This document shows, piece after piece, positions 1 to 25,169 of a stretch of DNA of 64,000 nucleotides; position 1 is the stretch's first letter, and every line of letters starts with the position of its first letter. The translations under genes and the position numbers were made by a program. The stretch spans positions 496,001 through 560,000 of the forward strand of contig NC_087383.1 in assembly GCF_963675165.1 (NCBI RefSeq), written 5' to 3'. The notes under the pieces were generated by a model. It was not told the DNA's origin. It searched no databases and saw only the letters and a list, made by a program, of their open reading frames with translations. Source of the stretch: Halichondria panicea. Taxonomy: Eukaryota > Porifera > Demospongiae > Suberitida > Halichondriidae.

Positions 1-150
1 CTCCACGGTAAAGAGATGTCTATTGGGGGGGGGGGGGGGGGGGGGGGTTAAAAAGGAATACCAATACAATAACAAGTCTAAATACTATACAGCTATTAAA
101 TGCATATTTTGTTTCTCTAACACAAGTTAATACAACCAAGACGATCTTAC

Positions 151-1774
151 CTCTTCTTGCTTCCAGTTGGTGAGACCGTGCAGTTCATAAAGTCGTGATA
201 GCTCTCCAGTTGTTTGACCCCCTCGTCCTGAGGCAATCAACATGCAAGTGATTACCATGGTGAGCTAGACACACTGTATACACCACATACAGTAGCTACA
301 ATGTGTATAAATATGCATGGTTTGGGGACTCTTTCAGCTGCCATAACTTGAATTCTGTGGATCGAATATCAACAATTTTATGATTTTCTAAAAGCTTAGA
401 AAGAGACCTTTCAAATGGTATCATCAAAGTTCATATTTAAGAGATAAAAATATTTGCCGTACCATGGATAATAGCCCATGGTCCAAGGCCGAAAAATGGC
501 AAATTATGGCCCCGAACAAATATTGGATTAAAACACATCATTTGAAAGGTCTCTTTTTAAGCTTTCAGAAAATCAGAAAAATTTTGACATTGGATCAACG
601 GTACTGAAGTTATGGCTGTTGAAAGATGTTAAACTCTACAATCATGCAATGTACCCCCCTGTTTAAATATAGAAAAGGGTACACCAACAAAGTGTTGTAC
701 CTCTTCTTGTTTGTAGCAGAGGAGGGTGGATCCGTCCATGACACACCAGTTCCTGTGTCCCGCCCCTTTCTCCTTGTGTACCAGGTAACCACGAGTGACA
801 GGGGAGAAAGCTGTTCCATACGCAGGCTGCAAAGGGGAGGCTGTAATATAAACTGGTAGACCAATGAAACAATATGAAAGGCTACAGAGAGGACAGTATA
901 CTGTAAACAATGCATGCAACAGCAATCGCTAATCTGAACACACAATCTACAAAAATTGAATTTTATGGACACTTGTAACAAAACTGCGTATTATTCTCAC
1001 ACACATTTTGCCTGACAGAGTCTATGAGCTCGAGTAGACCATCTCCAGGTGTGTTGACACAGAGTACGAACATGCCAGTGGGTGGGGCCTCGGTCTTGAG
1101 CGAGAGCACCCTCTCCTCCGAGTCCAGATAGTGAGCAGGAGTACCCGTAGACAAACCACTCACAAGAACTAGACGATAACTGTGTGTGTGTGGAGTGTGG
1201 AGTGGGCGTTATGATGGGTAAGCTTGCACACATATTCTCACATACAGGCCAGTATTAGTACATTATTACGACAAAGCCCAAGAAGAAATGACCCTTAAAA
1301 TAATGACTGTGGTGAGCGTGGGTAACACCTGTCTAAACCATCCACATCCTATCAAGTGACATCACCTAGAGACTGACCAACTCATACCTTTTTGGGTCAA
1401 GATCTTGTTTCCCGCATTTTGCCAGAGCCGTGGCAACCACTTCGGCTACTGTTGTCTTCTTCCCACACACGACCACCAATCTGTGCTCCAGTGGGTTAAC
1501 GAGGGCAGAGTACACCCGCAGTAGACCACCACCCTTCACAACCACTGACTGATACGACAACTCCTTCACTTTTGATTTTTTCCCGCTTGATTTGTGAGAC
1601 CTGTATAGGTGTAGTACAACAATAATACAGTGTATACGTGTAGAGACCATGTATCTACTGCACGCTACATGCACACTACATTTATATAAGAATGAGACAG
1701 TAAACATACGATTTGGTCTCTGTTCCAGTGGTCTCTTCAGCTGCAACAGTAGGCTTGAGATCTCCACTGTACGG

Positions 1775-1816
<42 letters not shown>

Positions 1817-4115
1817 ACTATAGTTATAAGGTAACTATAGACATCCTATTGTACAAAAATAGTAGTTAAAATGTGTATAATTACAGCCTTTGCTGTGCAT
1901 GTAGCTCCAGGCCCTACCTACGTTGCTGTGTGTGTGTACGATACCTGGCAGCCTTGGCCTGCAATGGTTGGATGCATCCTTGAAGCACCTCAGTGAAGTG
2001 AGGTCTGTCAGTAGGTCTCTGTGCCCAGCAACGGAGCATCACCTTGTAGAGCTCCTCAGGGCATCCCTGGGGGTGGGGGAGACGGTAGCCCTCCATCACC
2101 TTTGACTTCACCTGACACGTACAACAGAATAAGTTAAGTTGCAAATCTTTACTCAAAATAGCGACAACAAACATTCAAGCCTAACTTTGAGGGGAAGCGA
2201 TAAGTTAGGGACGTAGTGTCGGTACCCAAGACGACAGAGGACATGCAGTAATAATTATAGTCACTATAGTTTGTGCTGCTATAGACCTCCTACAGTTCTC
2301 TAGATTATCTCGGGGAAGAGAAACTAAAGGGAACATTTTAAGAGTGATTGCAATCGATCGTTTTGCTTTATTTTAGCCCTTTTCTGCTCAAAATCGTGTT
2401 CTGATGTGTTTCCACTTACATCATTGTTACTGAAGGTGGCATACGGCACAGAGCCACCAGTCACCAGCTCGTACAGGAACACTCCGTATGACCTATAATT
2501 GGATAAGCGCGTGAATGAAAGTGGGTGGTTGAAAGTAGGTGGAAAGTGAAATACAATATAAGAGACCACAACGTACAAAAGAGTAAACAGTTTCATAGTT
2601 GGTCTGAATGATAATTAATTGATTATTACAAGAGATGCATGAATCTCATTAAGATAATTCAGGAATGTTCAAACAATAACTAGCCTTCCTAGAAACCTCA
2701 TAATTGTTGATAAGCCACTTCAATCAACAGACAAACAACACACAAACACATCACTACAATTCCAATAGACCACAACAGCCGCCTCTGACTGATAACACAC
2801 TGACACGTAGTGATTAGTTATGTGACACACCAACTCCGAGTACACAGAGGAACACAACAAAATACCGTATAGCTAGCAATTTCTGCGGCCCAAAAATTCT
2901 GCGAATGTATAAGACCTTCAATTCTGCGGATAATTATTTCTGCGAATTGAACTTTCAACTGTTAAATTAGGCATGGTTAATAGGCATGGTTAATAAGCAT
3001 TTGCGGATAGTATTTCTGCGTTTACTCATTCATTCGCAGAATTTACATAATTTTTGGGCTGCAGAAATTTCTAGCTATACGGTACTGCACAGAGAGAACC
3101 TTTATTAGTAAACACGGCTATCAGTAATGAACTCTTGGTACATGACATTGTTATATTATTATGACGTGCAGACAGCTAGCACTGAGTGCACAGACACCAC
3201 ATGACACACACTCTAGCCATTATAAAAGCATTGTTCTAAAATCACACACTTTCATATTATTTGTAGTTCCCACGTTAAAAGGAATGTGCATGCATCACTT
3301 ACCATACTTCAGAATGCTTTGTGAAGTGGAGGCTCTCAATGACCTCTGGTGCCGTCCAGCGAACCTTTAACAGGGGGCGGGTGTTGTCATGGAGACGACA
3401 GTTGCTGGGGCCGTCCCAACGAGAATGCCCGAACTCGGATAATCTCATTTCACCGTTTGCTCCTAGGTACAAGTGTGGGTAGTCAAGGAAACAACACAAC
3501 AGGCTGGTCAGGATTCAAGTGCTGTACATATGCATACTATACTGCCTTCTGGTCATCCAATTTCAATGATTTTGTGTTTCCTTTGTGTAAGTAATGCTCT
3601 AGACTTCATAGATAATAATTACATTCAGTATATAGTTTCTTGTAGCCTCAGAAACTTAAGGGGCGAGAGTGTGTGCCACATATTGTACTATAGAGGAGAG
3701 GATATGTTCCTGGCGGCTAGGTCACAGTGGAGTATGTTGTGCTGGTGTAGGTAGACCATAGCAGAGGCAGTTTGGTAGGCATAGTCCAGAATCGTGGTCT
3801 CTGACAGTTCCTGCTTGTGAAGCACATCAAGAAGACACTCTGATACATACTCCTGGGGGAATAGAAGGACATCTTGAATTTATAGAGTACAGACTTCATT
3901 GTAGTGGTACAAGTAATGTTATATATATTATTGAGAACACAGGCATTAAGTTGTCCTACACTGACCATAACGAGAGATGTGGGCTCAGAAGTGAGGGTAA
4001 CAGCAAGCATGGGCAGGATGTTGGGATGGCTCACTTTACTGCAGGCAGGGGATAATTAATAAAGGGTAACCATCAAATAGACACACTAAAGTTATGGTGT
4101 GTGTGCGTGTGTGTG

Positions 4116-4157
<42 letters not shown>

Positions 4158-5725
4158 CAAGGCGCCAGATATGAAACCAGATACTTCCCACAACCAACAC
4201 TAAGTGGTCTCCACTGCACACAAGTTCCCCCTTCCTCCCACTCACTACAGCCCTCCAGCAAAGTCTCTGGCTCTTATACACACTAACATGCAAGGAAATT
4301 ACTATAATAAAAGCTTGGAGACAGCAAAAGCCATAGCAACAGCGTCTGTGGTGCCAGTGTAGTTGTAAGTTGGGCTCCTGGTTACCTGATGGTCAAGTAC
4401 TACTGGTATGCTATGAACCAACAATAGTACTAATTAATCATGGCACCATGTACTTACTTACGTAAAAAACATCCAAATTGTTGGCACTGCGCCACAAATA
4501 TAAACTATCAAAACCATCAAAACAAGCATATTTCAAAATCATCAAAACCGATTAATAGAGGCATCAAGTCCACAAACTTCCTTCTTCCTACTAGGGTAGT
4601 GAACCTGAGCAATGTGCAGGCAGGAATAGTCCTAGTGGGGTCCAATATCCTCTGACCTTGCTTTCAATGCACCCACAACCATCTTATCTCTTATCAAAAG
4701 AGGATGCTTATAGTGTCAGATAACCCAGGGCAACAGGAGGTTGGTAGCTACCAATAACCAGGACAACAGGACATGGTGGCTGGCTAATAGCTACCAGTTT
4801 GTATTCAGTTCAAGAAATGATACTTCTATTGCTGGGGGACTCACCTCAGAATGTCCAGTTCTCTATCGAATGCGCTCTTTGCTTCTTGCCCACAATCTGG
4901 TCTCAGAACCTTGACCACCACTTTGTCTCCCTCCATCTGACCCAGAAACGTATCTCCGAACTGTCCCTTGCCCAGGACATTAGAAAACTTTATACTAGAG
5001 GAGGGAATGTCCCAGCCAATCAGAGAGCCTGTAGCCTTGCGGGCCGCAATCAGCTGTTTCTTCTTAGTGATGAGGGTCTCCACAGAGTAGGGTAGCACAT
5101 ACTCCTCACCCTGTGCCAGCAAGAAGGACAATATGGAAGAATAATGATAAAGATTTTGTCTAGGTGTTTGGTAAACAACGATCAGTGCATGTACAGATTA
5201 TGACTATCAAGCTGCTAGCTACTCAAGCTCGTCAATTCATGAGCTTCCAAGTTAGTTTTGTTACAGAGTGCATATAAATTATTATTATTCACGTCTTCAA
5301 TATTGAACTTTAATCAGTGATCACAAAGCCAGATCTATAATAGCATTAACGAGTTTCTGTATACAAACAACAGATCTGCTAATGGTTGCATGCATCGTGT
5401 TACTGACCTTGAGATGAAAGCCAAGACCAGCCAGCAACTCTGGCACTCCAGGCTTGGACACATACTGCATTGGGGAGAGGGCCATTACAATAATCATGCA
5501 GGCTACAATATCATTGTGCAGCAGCATTGTGTGTGTGTATATTATTAGCTGCTAGCTCATATAGCAGCTGGCTGGCTGGCTCACTTGCGATGCAGCACGG
5601 ATTCTCCTGTACTTGCTCTGGCCTGGATCGTTGAGTATGTTCTGCACCAGTGTCAGTGCCGTCTTAGTGAGCCTCAGAAAGATCTGATCTCCTTGTTTCC
5701 TCAGTACACTCAAGCCTTCTTCCAT
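151..5725 (-). CDS. PUB / tyrosine-kinase-like / RA / PH multidomain protein (3' end outside window)
   Basis: Spliced gene read on the minus strand. The first exon (from the ATG at 5725) and the exon near 5404-5466 encode a PUB/PUG-type domain, with KYRRIR and GVPELLAGLGF like those of PNGase and UBXD1. The exon at about 4845-5115 carries the kinase glycine loop GKGQFGDTFLG and the VVVK lysine. Further exons give HPNILPML, the catalytic loop HCDLAARN (near 3710), SEFG (near 3430), WTAPE and the C-lobe. Two exons at about 1390-1775 plus one at 1040-1180 form a Ras-association fold (VYSALVNP; DPKSYRLVLVSG; LDSEERVLSL). Exons at about 716-830 and 151-227 look like a PH domain (GYLVHKEK, NWCVMDG). 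Phases match at nearly every junction, so this is one transcript. HRD is HCD and DFG is EFG, suggesting a pseudokinase or atypical kinase. PUB domains bind p97/VCP tails in other proteins. The end is missing. Confidence 0.8.
319..667. repeat. Foldback repeat family A (single copy)
   Basis: About 350 bp in an intron of the PUB-kinase gene. Left half (TTTCAGCTGCCATAACTTGAATTC) and the reverse complement of the right half (CTTTCAACAGCCATAACTTCAGTACC) are imperfect inverted copies of each other for about 110 bp, both running through TGATTTTCTGAAAGCTT. The centre holds paired CCATGG motifs (ACCATGGATAATAGCCCATGG). Related copies lie at 16.6, 33.9, 41.9, 55.9 and 61.7 kb. No coding capacity. Confidence 0.85.
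2863..3084. mobile_element. MITE-like element, TACCGTATAGC family
   Basis: Starts TACCGTATAGCTAG and ends in the inverse CTAGCTATACGGTA, with inverted repeats of roughly 30 bp including AATTTCTGC and a TA at each end. Non-coding and about 220 bp, in an intron. The ends suggest a Tc1/mariner-type non-autonomous element with TA target duplication; that assignment is inference. Confidence 0.75.
3473..3705 (-). other. AT-AC U12-type intron in the kinase catalytic loop
   Basis: No GT donor fits the exon end after HCDLAARN. Instead the intron starts ATATCCTCT (minus strand, from 3705), close to the U12 donor ATATCCTT. It contains TTCCTTGAC (3490-3482), an exact match to the U12 branch-point consensus, about 10 nt before an end in CACAC. 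Joining AAC|TTG gives HCDLAARN-LYLGANGE, the length and pattern expected of a tyrosine-kinase catalytic loop. All three minor-spliceosome signals agree. Confidence 0.75.
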
Positions 5726-5830
5726 TTTTTTTACCGATCAGTATTATAAAAATGCTCCACTAGCCTCGTGGCAATCATATGAGGGCGGCCATTAAACTAC
5801 CACAATACACAAAAAATCACCACACAATAA

Positions 5831-10693
<4,863 letters not shown>

Positions 10694-10862
10694 AGCATTA
10701 GAGGCAAAGCTTATAATCCTTGCAAACTAGAAAGCCACGTGGACTAAACTTACATTGACCACGTGGGTGTGGATATCTTGCTTTTGTACTTTGAACCTGG
10801 AAAGTTATCAACTCTTACCAGCGCAGCAGAAATAGCTCTGTGTTGGATTTTATAGGCTCATT
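10694..10862. promoter_or_regulatory. Shared divergent promoter of AFG2A and eIF3j with two E-boxes
   Basis: Only 169 bp separate the two start codons. The gap holds two CACGTG palindromes (10736-10741 and 10760-10765), both in a CCACGTGG-like context. Such E-boxes bind MYC/MAX and USF/TFE-type factors in animals. Both flanking genes serve ribosome assembly or translation initiation, which would suit common control. Promoter activity is inferred. Confidence 0.55.
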
Positions 10863-11738
10863 ATGTCTGAAGAAGAGGATTTTGCGTGGGGTGAGTTCTA
10901 GGATACAGTAGGGCCATATATTAAGTGGCTGGCTAGTGATCACGCTGGGCTAGTGTACGTGACTGATGGTGCTCTGTGATTATCTTATAGATGATGATGA
11001 TTTCGACCCTGAGGCTGGTTTCCAGAAGGAGGACCCCCAAAACCAGTGGGAGGGAGAGGACGAGGGATTGGACATTGATGTAAGTCGGTGGGATCCGGGA
11101 ATCGTGTGTATGATATTGTTATTACGATGTGTACACTATTTCCTAGTCTCGCGGGCCATACTCATACTCCTATCATGTCAGATTGTGGAGTATGGCCCGC
11201 GAGACTAACTATTTCCCTGTGTAGGCTGTAAAGGCTAAACCAGAACAAGTTGCCGTCAAAACTGAATCATCAGGTATGTATCTAATCAGCACCATACACA
11301 CACCTGACTGCCCTCCCTCTCCCAGAGTCCAAGAAGACCAAGGAGGAGAGGATTGCTGAGAAGAAGGCACAGCGTCGAATGGAAGAGTTGGCCAAAGAGA
11401 AGAAGCAGCAGAAGACGGACGAGGATGAGCTAGCTGAGAAACTGAGGCAACGAAAGTTGCAAGAAGTCTCGGATTTGGCTGTTGCTATGGATACGTTTGG
11501 TGTTGCCCCCGGGGTGCTGGATTCTATGGACCCAAAGTTAGAAGAAGATTTTGATAAGTTCCGGGAAGCACTCTGTGACAAGATTACCGCGTACGAGGTA
11601 AGTACCAGTGTCATCCCACAATAGTAGTCATGTCCTAGAGTTTGTTTATAGCTGTAATGGGAACCTTGTAGCGCATTACAAGGAAGTTAGCAACAGCCTT
11701 CTTGTGTGGTATGTTCTCAATATTTACATTTCCTTCCT

Positions 11739-11790
<52 letters not shown>

Positions 11791-12161
11791 CTCTCAGTTT
11801 TACACAAAGTTTGTCGAGAAGCTATTACTCAGAGTATGCAAAGAATGTAAGTGATTTTGTGTGTATGCATTCTATCAATGTTTTAAGTTCTTTATTTTTA
11901 TTCTCCAGTGGATATTGAGGACCTGAGGCATCTCAGCACAACACTCAGCACCTTGGCAACAGAGAAACAAAAAGCAAAGGCAAGTATCAGTTACCTCAGC
12001 CCAAGCATGTATAACTATACCTCCACCCCTGTTGACAGGCCCCTAAGATGAAGAAGAAAGGCAAAGTGTCGCTGGGAGCCAAGGCCGTGGGCAAAGCTTC
12101 AAAACGCTTTGACGATTATGGAGAGGACGATCTAGGCGCAGAATTTGATGACTTTATTTAA
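10863..12161 (+). CDS. EIF3J: Eukaryotic translation initiation factor 3 subunit J
   Basis: Acidic N terminus (MSEEEDFAWDDDDFDPEAG), then a Lys/Glu-rich helix (SKKTKEERIAEKKAQRRMEE) and the conserved block EKLRQRKLQEVSDLAVAMDTFGV. The C terminus is lysine-rich and ends DDFI. eIF3j is the loosely bound eIF3 subunit that sits near the decoding site and mRNA channel of the 40S ribosome. The first exon is very short; TGGG/ATGATGATGAT splices in phase. At least six short exons, one flanked by a (CA)n tract near 11742. Starts 169 bp from the divergent AFG2A start; the taspase start follows 299 bp after the stop. That gap is AT-rich with no other gene seen. Confidence 0.92.
11144..11207. repeat. Perfect 20-bp inverted repeat in an eIF3j intron
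   Basis: TAGTCTCGCGGGCCATACTC (11144-11163) is followed 24 nt later by its exact reverse complement (11188-11207). The arms are GC-rich in an AT-rich intron and would form a stable hairpin in the pre-mRNA. It may be a MITE remnant or an RNA structure. Confidence 0.9.
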
Positions 12162-12460
12162 TTGTTTGTGCAGCCACTTTGAATGATAATTTTAAAAAAT
12201 CCCACGAACCATGTGTTTTGTTTTTGTCAATGGTAACATTTAAGCGATGACCAGTTCCCCGTTCGCCTACCCCAAAGGACCACTAATAACCAACACATCA
12301 GAAATGTGACAATGGCAAAAAAATTAAGGAAGTGGAAATGTCACGGGGCCGCCCCCCAAACATTGGATTTGTTTGGTAAAGATCATTAATGAATGTTGTG
12401 TTAAAATTACATGGAAGGGAATTCCCCTACAAACAGCCTGCTCTTCTCTGCAGACAGGAG

Positions 12461-15134
12461 ATGGCGTACCCTTTCATAGCTGTTCATGCAGGTATGTTTA
12501 AGGTAATAAAATGGCTGCTTGCATGCCACAAGTAGAATGTATTACATCGTTGAATGACGATAAATTATTTTCCTCACTCTCGATCTCACAGGCGCAGGTT
12601 ACCATAGTGACTCCAATGGTACCAAACTGAAAGATCTGTGTAAAACGGCTTGCCTTAAGGTACATACAATCTACGCCAAAATATTACTGCATTATTTTTA
12701 ATGATGTCAAATTAATGTTCCGTACTTTTACTATTTAAATAGCTCCTGGTACTATGCATGTATAAACTAGTACAGCTGTAATTATTCAGACAATGGCAGC
12801 ACTGAGAGAGGGAAGGGATGCAGCTGAGGGGGTAGCCATTGCTATATCAGAACTTGAGGTATGTTGTATGTTTGGCAATTTATTAACTTTACTCAGTTCC
12901 AAAACAGCATGATTTTGTGGATAGCATTATAATGACAATTACTATGCCCCCCCCCCCCCAGTCCAGCCCCCTCACTAACTCTGGCCTGGGCTCTAACCTC
13001 AGTCTCACTGGACAGGTTGAGTGTGACGCTAGTGTCATGGATGGAGACGGTGGCTTCGGCTCTGTAGGTGCATTGCAAGGTACTCTAACTGTCATATGAT
13101 ACGACTCTATGTCACCTGACTATCATGTGCTGCTCAGGTGTGGTGAACCCCATACAAGTGTCACTGGAGATGCTACGAGATAGTTCCCACGGTACCCTAT
13201 CTCTGGGGAGAGTCCCTCCATTGTTAGTTACCTTCGTTGCTAAAAAAATTTTGCTAAAAAAAGTTTGAACATTTATTTTTTGTTTTATAGAATGTTGACT
13301 GGAGAGGGTGGGCGATTATGGGCGGAGCAGCGAGGCTGTGGGTTGTGTCAGCCTGATGAGCTCATTACTGATCGTGCCCGAGAGGTATACCTGGACCACA
13401 AGTCACGCTTGGATGGAGCCTCCTCCCCTGCACCAAAACACCGCAAGAGGAGGAGAGAGGATAACGGACACAATGTGAGCTAGCTCTACTGTGTACCATG
13501 TCTAGAATGTTTTACGAGCATCAAACATAATTATGCGAACTTTGCGAGTGTTGATCAATTCGCATAGTTATATAAATTAGTACTTGGTAATTACACACGA
13601 TCCTCGCCAGAGCGCAAATAGTTAGATCGCAAATTCTGCTGATTTGGCTCGTTCGCAAAGATTTTTCACCCGCAAAATTCTAGTAATACGGTAGTGTGTA
13701 ACTTCTTCCTCCTCTACACAGAAGGAGGAACCTCCATTGGACACTGTGGGTGCTATATGCCTGGACGGACGAGGGGGCGTTGCAGGGGGTGTGTCTAGTG
13801 GGGGAATTTCCCTCAAGTTCCCCGGTAGGGTGGGGCAGGCGGCTGTGTTTGGGTGTGGCTGTTGGGCCCAGCACACACCCAGCAAAGAGAGCAGAGCTGT
13901 CGCTTGCAGCACTTCAGGTAAGGCCACTACTTTAATAGCGTGTGTTCTCATATGAGTGCCCAGGTACTGGAGAATACATCATCAAGACCATGCTGGCTAA
14001 AGAATGTGCCGAGTGAGTGTGTTGCCATGTGTAACCTAGCCTCGATCCCAGGCCGCACTTCCCACTTCACTTAGGGAAGTCCGGTGAAGGAGGCTATGTG
14101 TAACCATGTGTATATCAGAATAGAAAAAACAGTGTCCCCCTTAGTACTGTACCAAAGATAATAATCATTATTGCAATAATTATAATACATCAAATTATAC
14201 CACTCACGAGCTTGTCCTAAAAGATTAGTACCTGAATTCCTCAACCGAATTTCACAACAGTGGTGCATGGTTTACCACTGTTACGGAATTGGTTGATGGA
14301 AAAAACGGCCTTCTTTTTTATTTGATGATGCTACATTCCCCAGATCCATGATAGACTCTAGCCTTGAGCAGTCTTTGACTGATAAATTCTTGCGTGAGTT
14401 AACATTATCTTCTGTCTTTATTCGTGCCTCCACCATCCCCTCAGGCTCTGAGCGGTTGTCCTCTGTTGATCAGAGGTTTAAACTAGCAGGAGTCATTGCA
14501 CTCAATCTCACAACAGACGGTAAGTGTATGTCATGTGTGTCTGTGTGTGCATGATTTATCTTATTGGTCGCTATTTGATCAGGTGACGTCCACTTCTCCT
14601 GGGGCCACACAACGGAGAGTATGTGTGTGGGGTACATGAGCCACACCCATCAACAACCAACGGTAATATCCATACAATATATAGCTCATACATTACTATG
14701 CACATGTAGCTGTGCCTTATGTCATTGATCATGCAACCCCCCTCAGTCATTGATCATGCAACCCCCCCTCAGGCAGTGCTAATATATAGCTCTATGCACA
14801 TGTAGCTGTGCCTTATGTCATTGATCATGCAACCCCCCTCAGGCAGTGCTAATATATAGCTCTATGCACATGTAGCTGTGCCTTATGTCATTGATCATGC
14901 AACCCCCCTCAGGCAGTGCTAATATATAGCTCTATGCACATGTAGCTGTGCCTTATGTCATTGATCATGCAACCCCCCTCAGGCAGTGCTAATATATAGC
15001 TCTATGCACATGTAGCTGTGCCTTATGTCATTGATTATGCAACCCCCTCTCAGGCAGTGCTGTCAAAGATGGCCGATCCTGATAAGGCTGGACTAACCAC
15101 ACAAGTAGAAGCACTCAAACTATCCCCATCATGA
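12461..15134 (+). CDS. TASP1: Threonine aspartase 1 (taspase 1)
   Basis: Type 2 asparaginase-fold endopeptidase that in animals cleaves MLL/KMT2 and TFIIA; it self-cleaves before a catalytic threonine. Starts MAYPFIAVHAGAGYHS (family HAGAG motif). The following exons include GVVNPIQVSLEML and GRVPPLMLTGEGG. The Lys/Arg-rich pre-cleavage loop (HRKRRRED) is followed by LDTVGAICLDGRG, with the expected nucleophile Thr in LD/TVGA (exon near 13720). Next come GGVSSGGISLKFPGRVGQAA and the GCGCWA block. The C terminus includes TTESMCVGYMS and ends LKLSPS at 15134. The last intron is filled by a minisatellite copying its acceptor. Convergent with the LRR gene, whose stop is 163 bp away. Confidence 0.93.
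13498..13693. mobile_element. MITE-like element in a TASP1 intron
   Basis: Runs from TCTAGAATGTTTTACGAGC to CGCAAAATTCTAGTAATACGGTA. Its ends are inverted copies (TCTAGAAT / ATTCTAG) and its interior matches the element at 6011-6189. Confidence 0.65.
14683..15062. repeat. 70-bp minisatellite spanning the last TASP1 splice acceptor
   Basis: About five copies of a 70-bp unit (one shortened) containing ATGCAACCCCCCTCAGGCAGTGCT. The final copy contains the functional acceptor CTCAG/GCAGTGCT at 15053/15054, so each unit carries a duplicate 3' splice site plus 8 nt of exon. Confidence 0.92.
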
Positions 15135-15297
15135 ACAACTTATATTATAATGAACTAAATAATATCAACAATGTTCATTGAGACCCAAGTGTTGTATAAT
15201 TATACAAAAATATTATTGTTCGAACACATGTCCCATAATAATTATACATTTATATAATTATATATATAATGGCAGCACAAAAGACGAGTTATTTAAT

Positions 15298-25169
<9,872 letters not shown>

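Noticed and set aside
5726..5830. Operon or trans-spliced polycistron of AFG2A and the PUB-kinase gene
   Set aside because: The 105-bp same-strand gap is suggestive, but I see no spliced-leader acceptor signal that differs from ordinary introns, and short gaps occur throughout this compact genome.
12162..12460. Possible small gene between eIF3j and TASP1
   Set aside because: No ORF with splice support or RNA-gene structure; best read as the eIF3j 3' UTR and TASP1 promoter.
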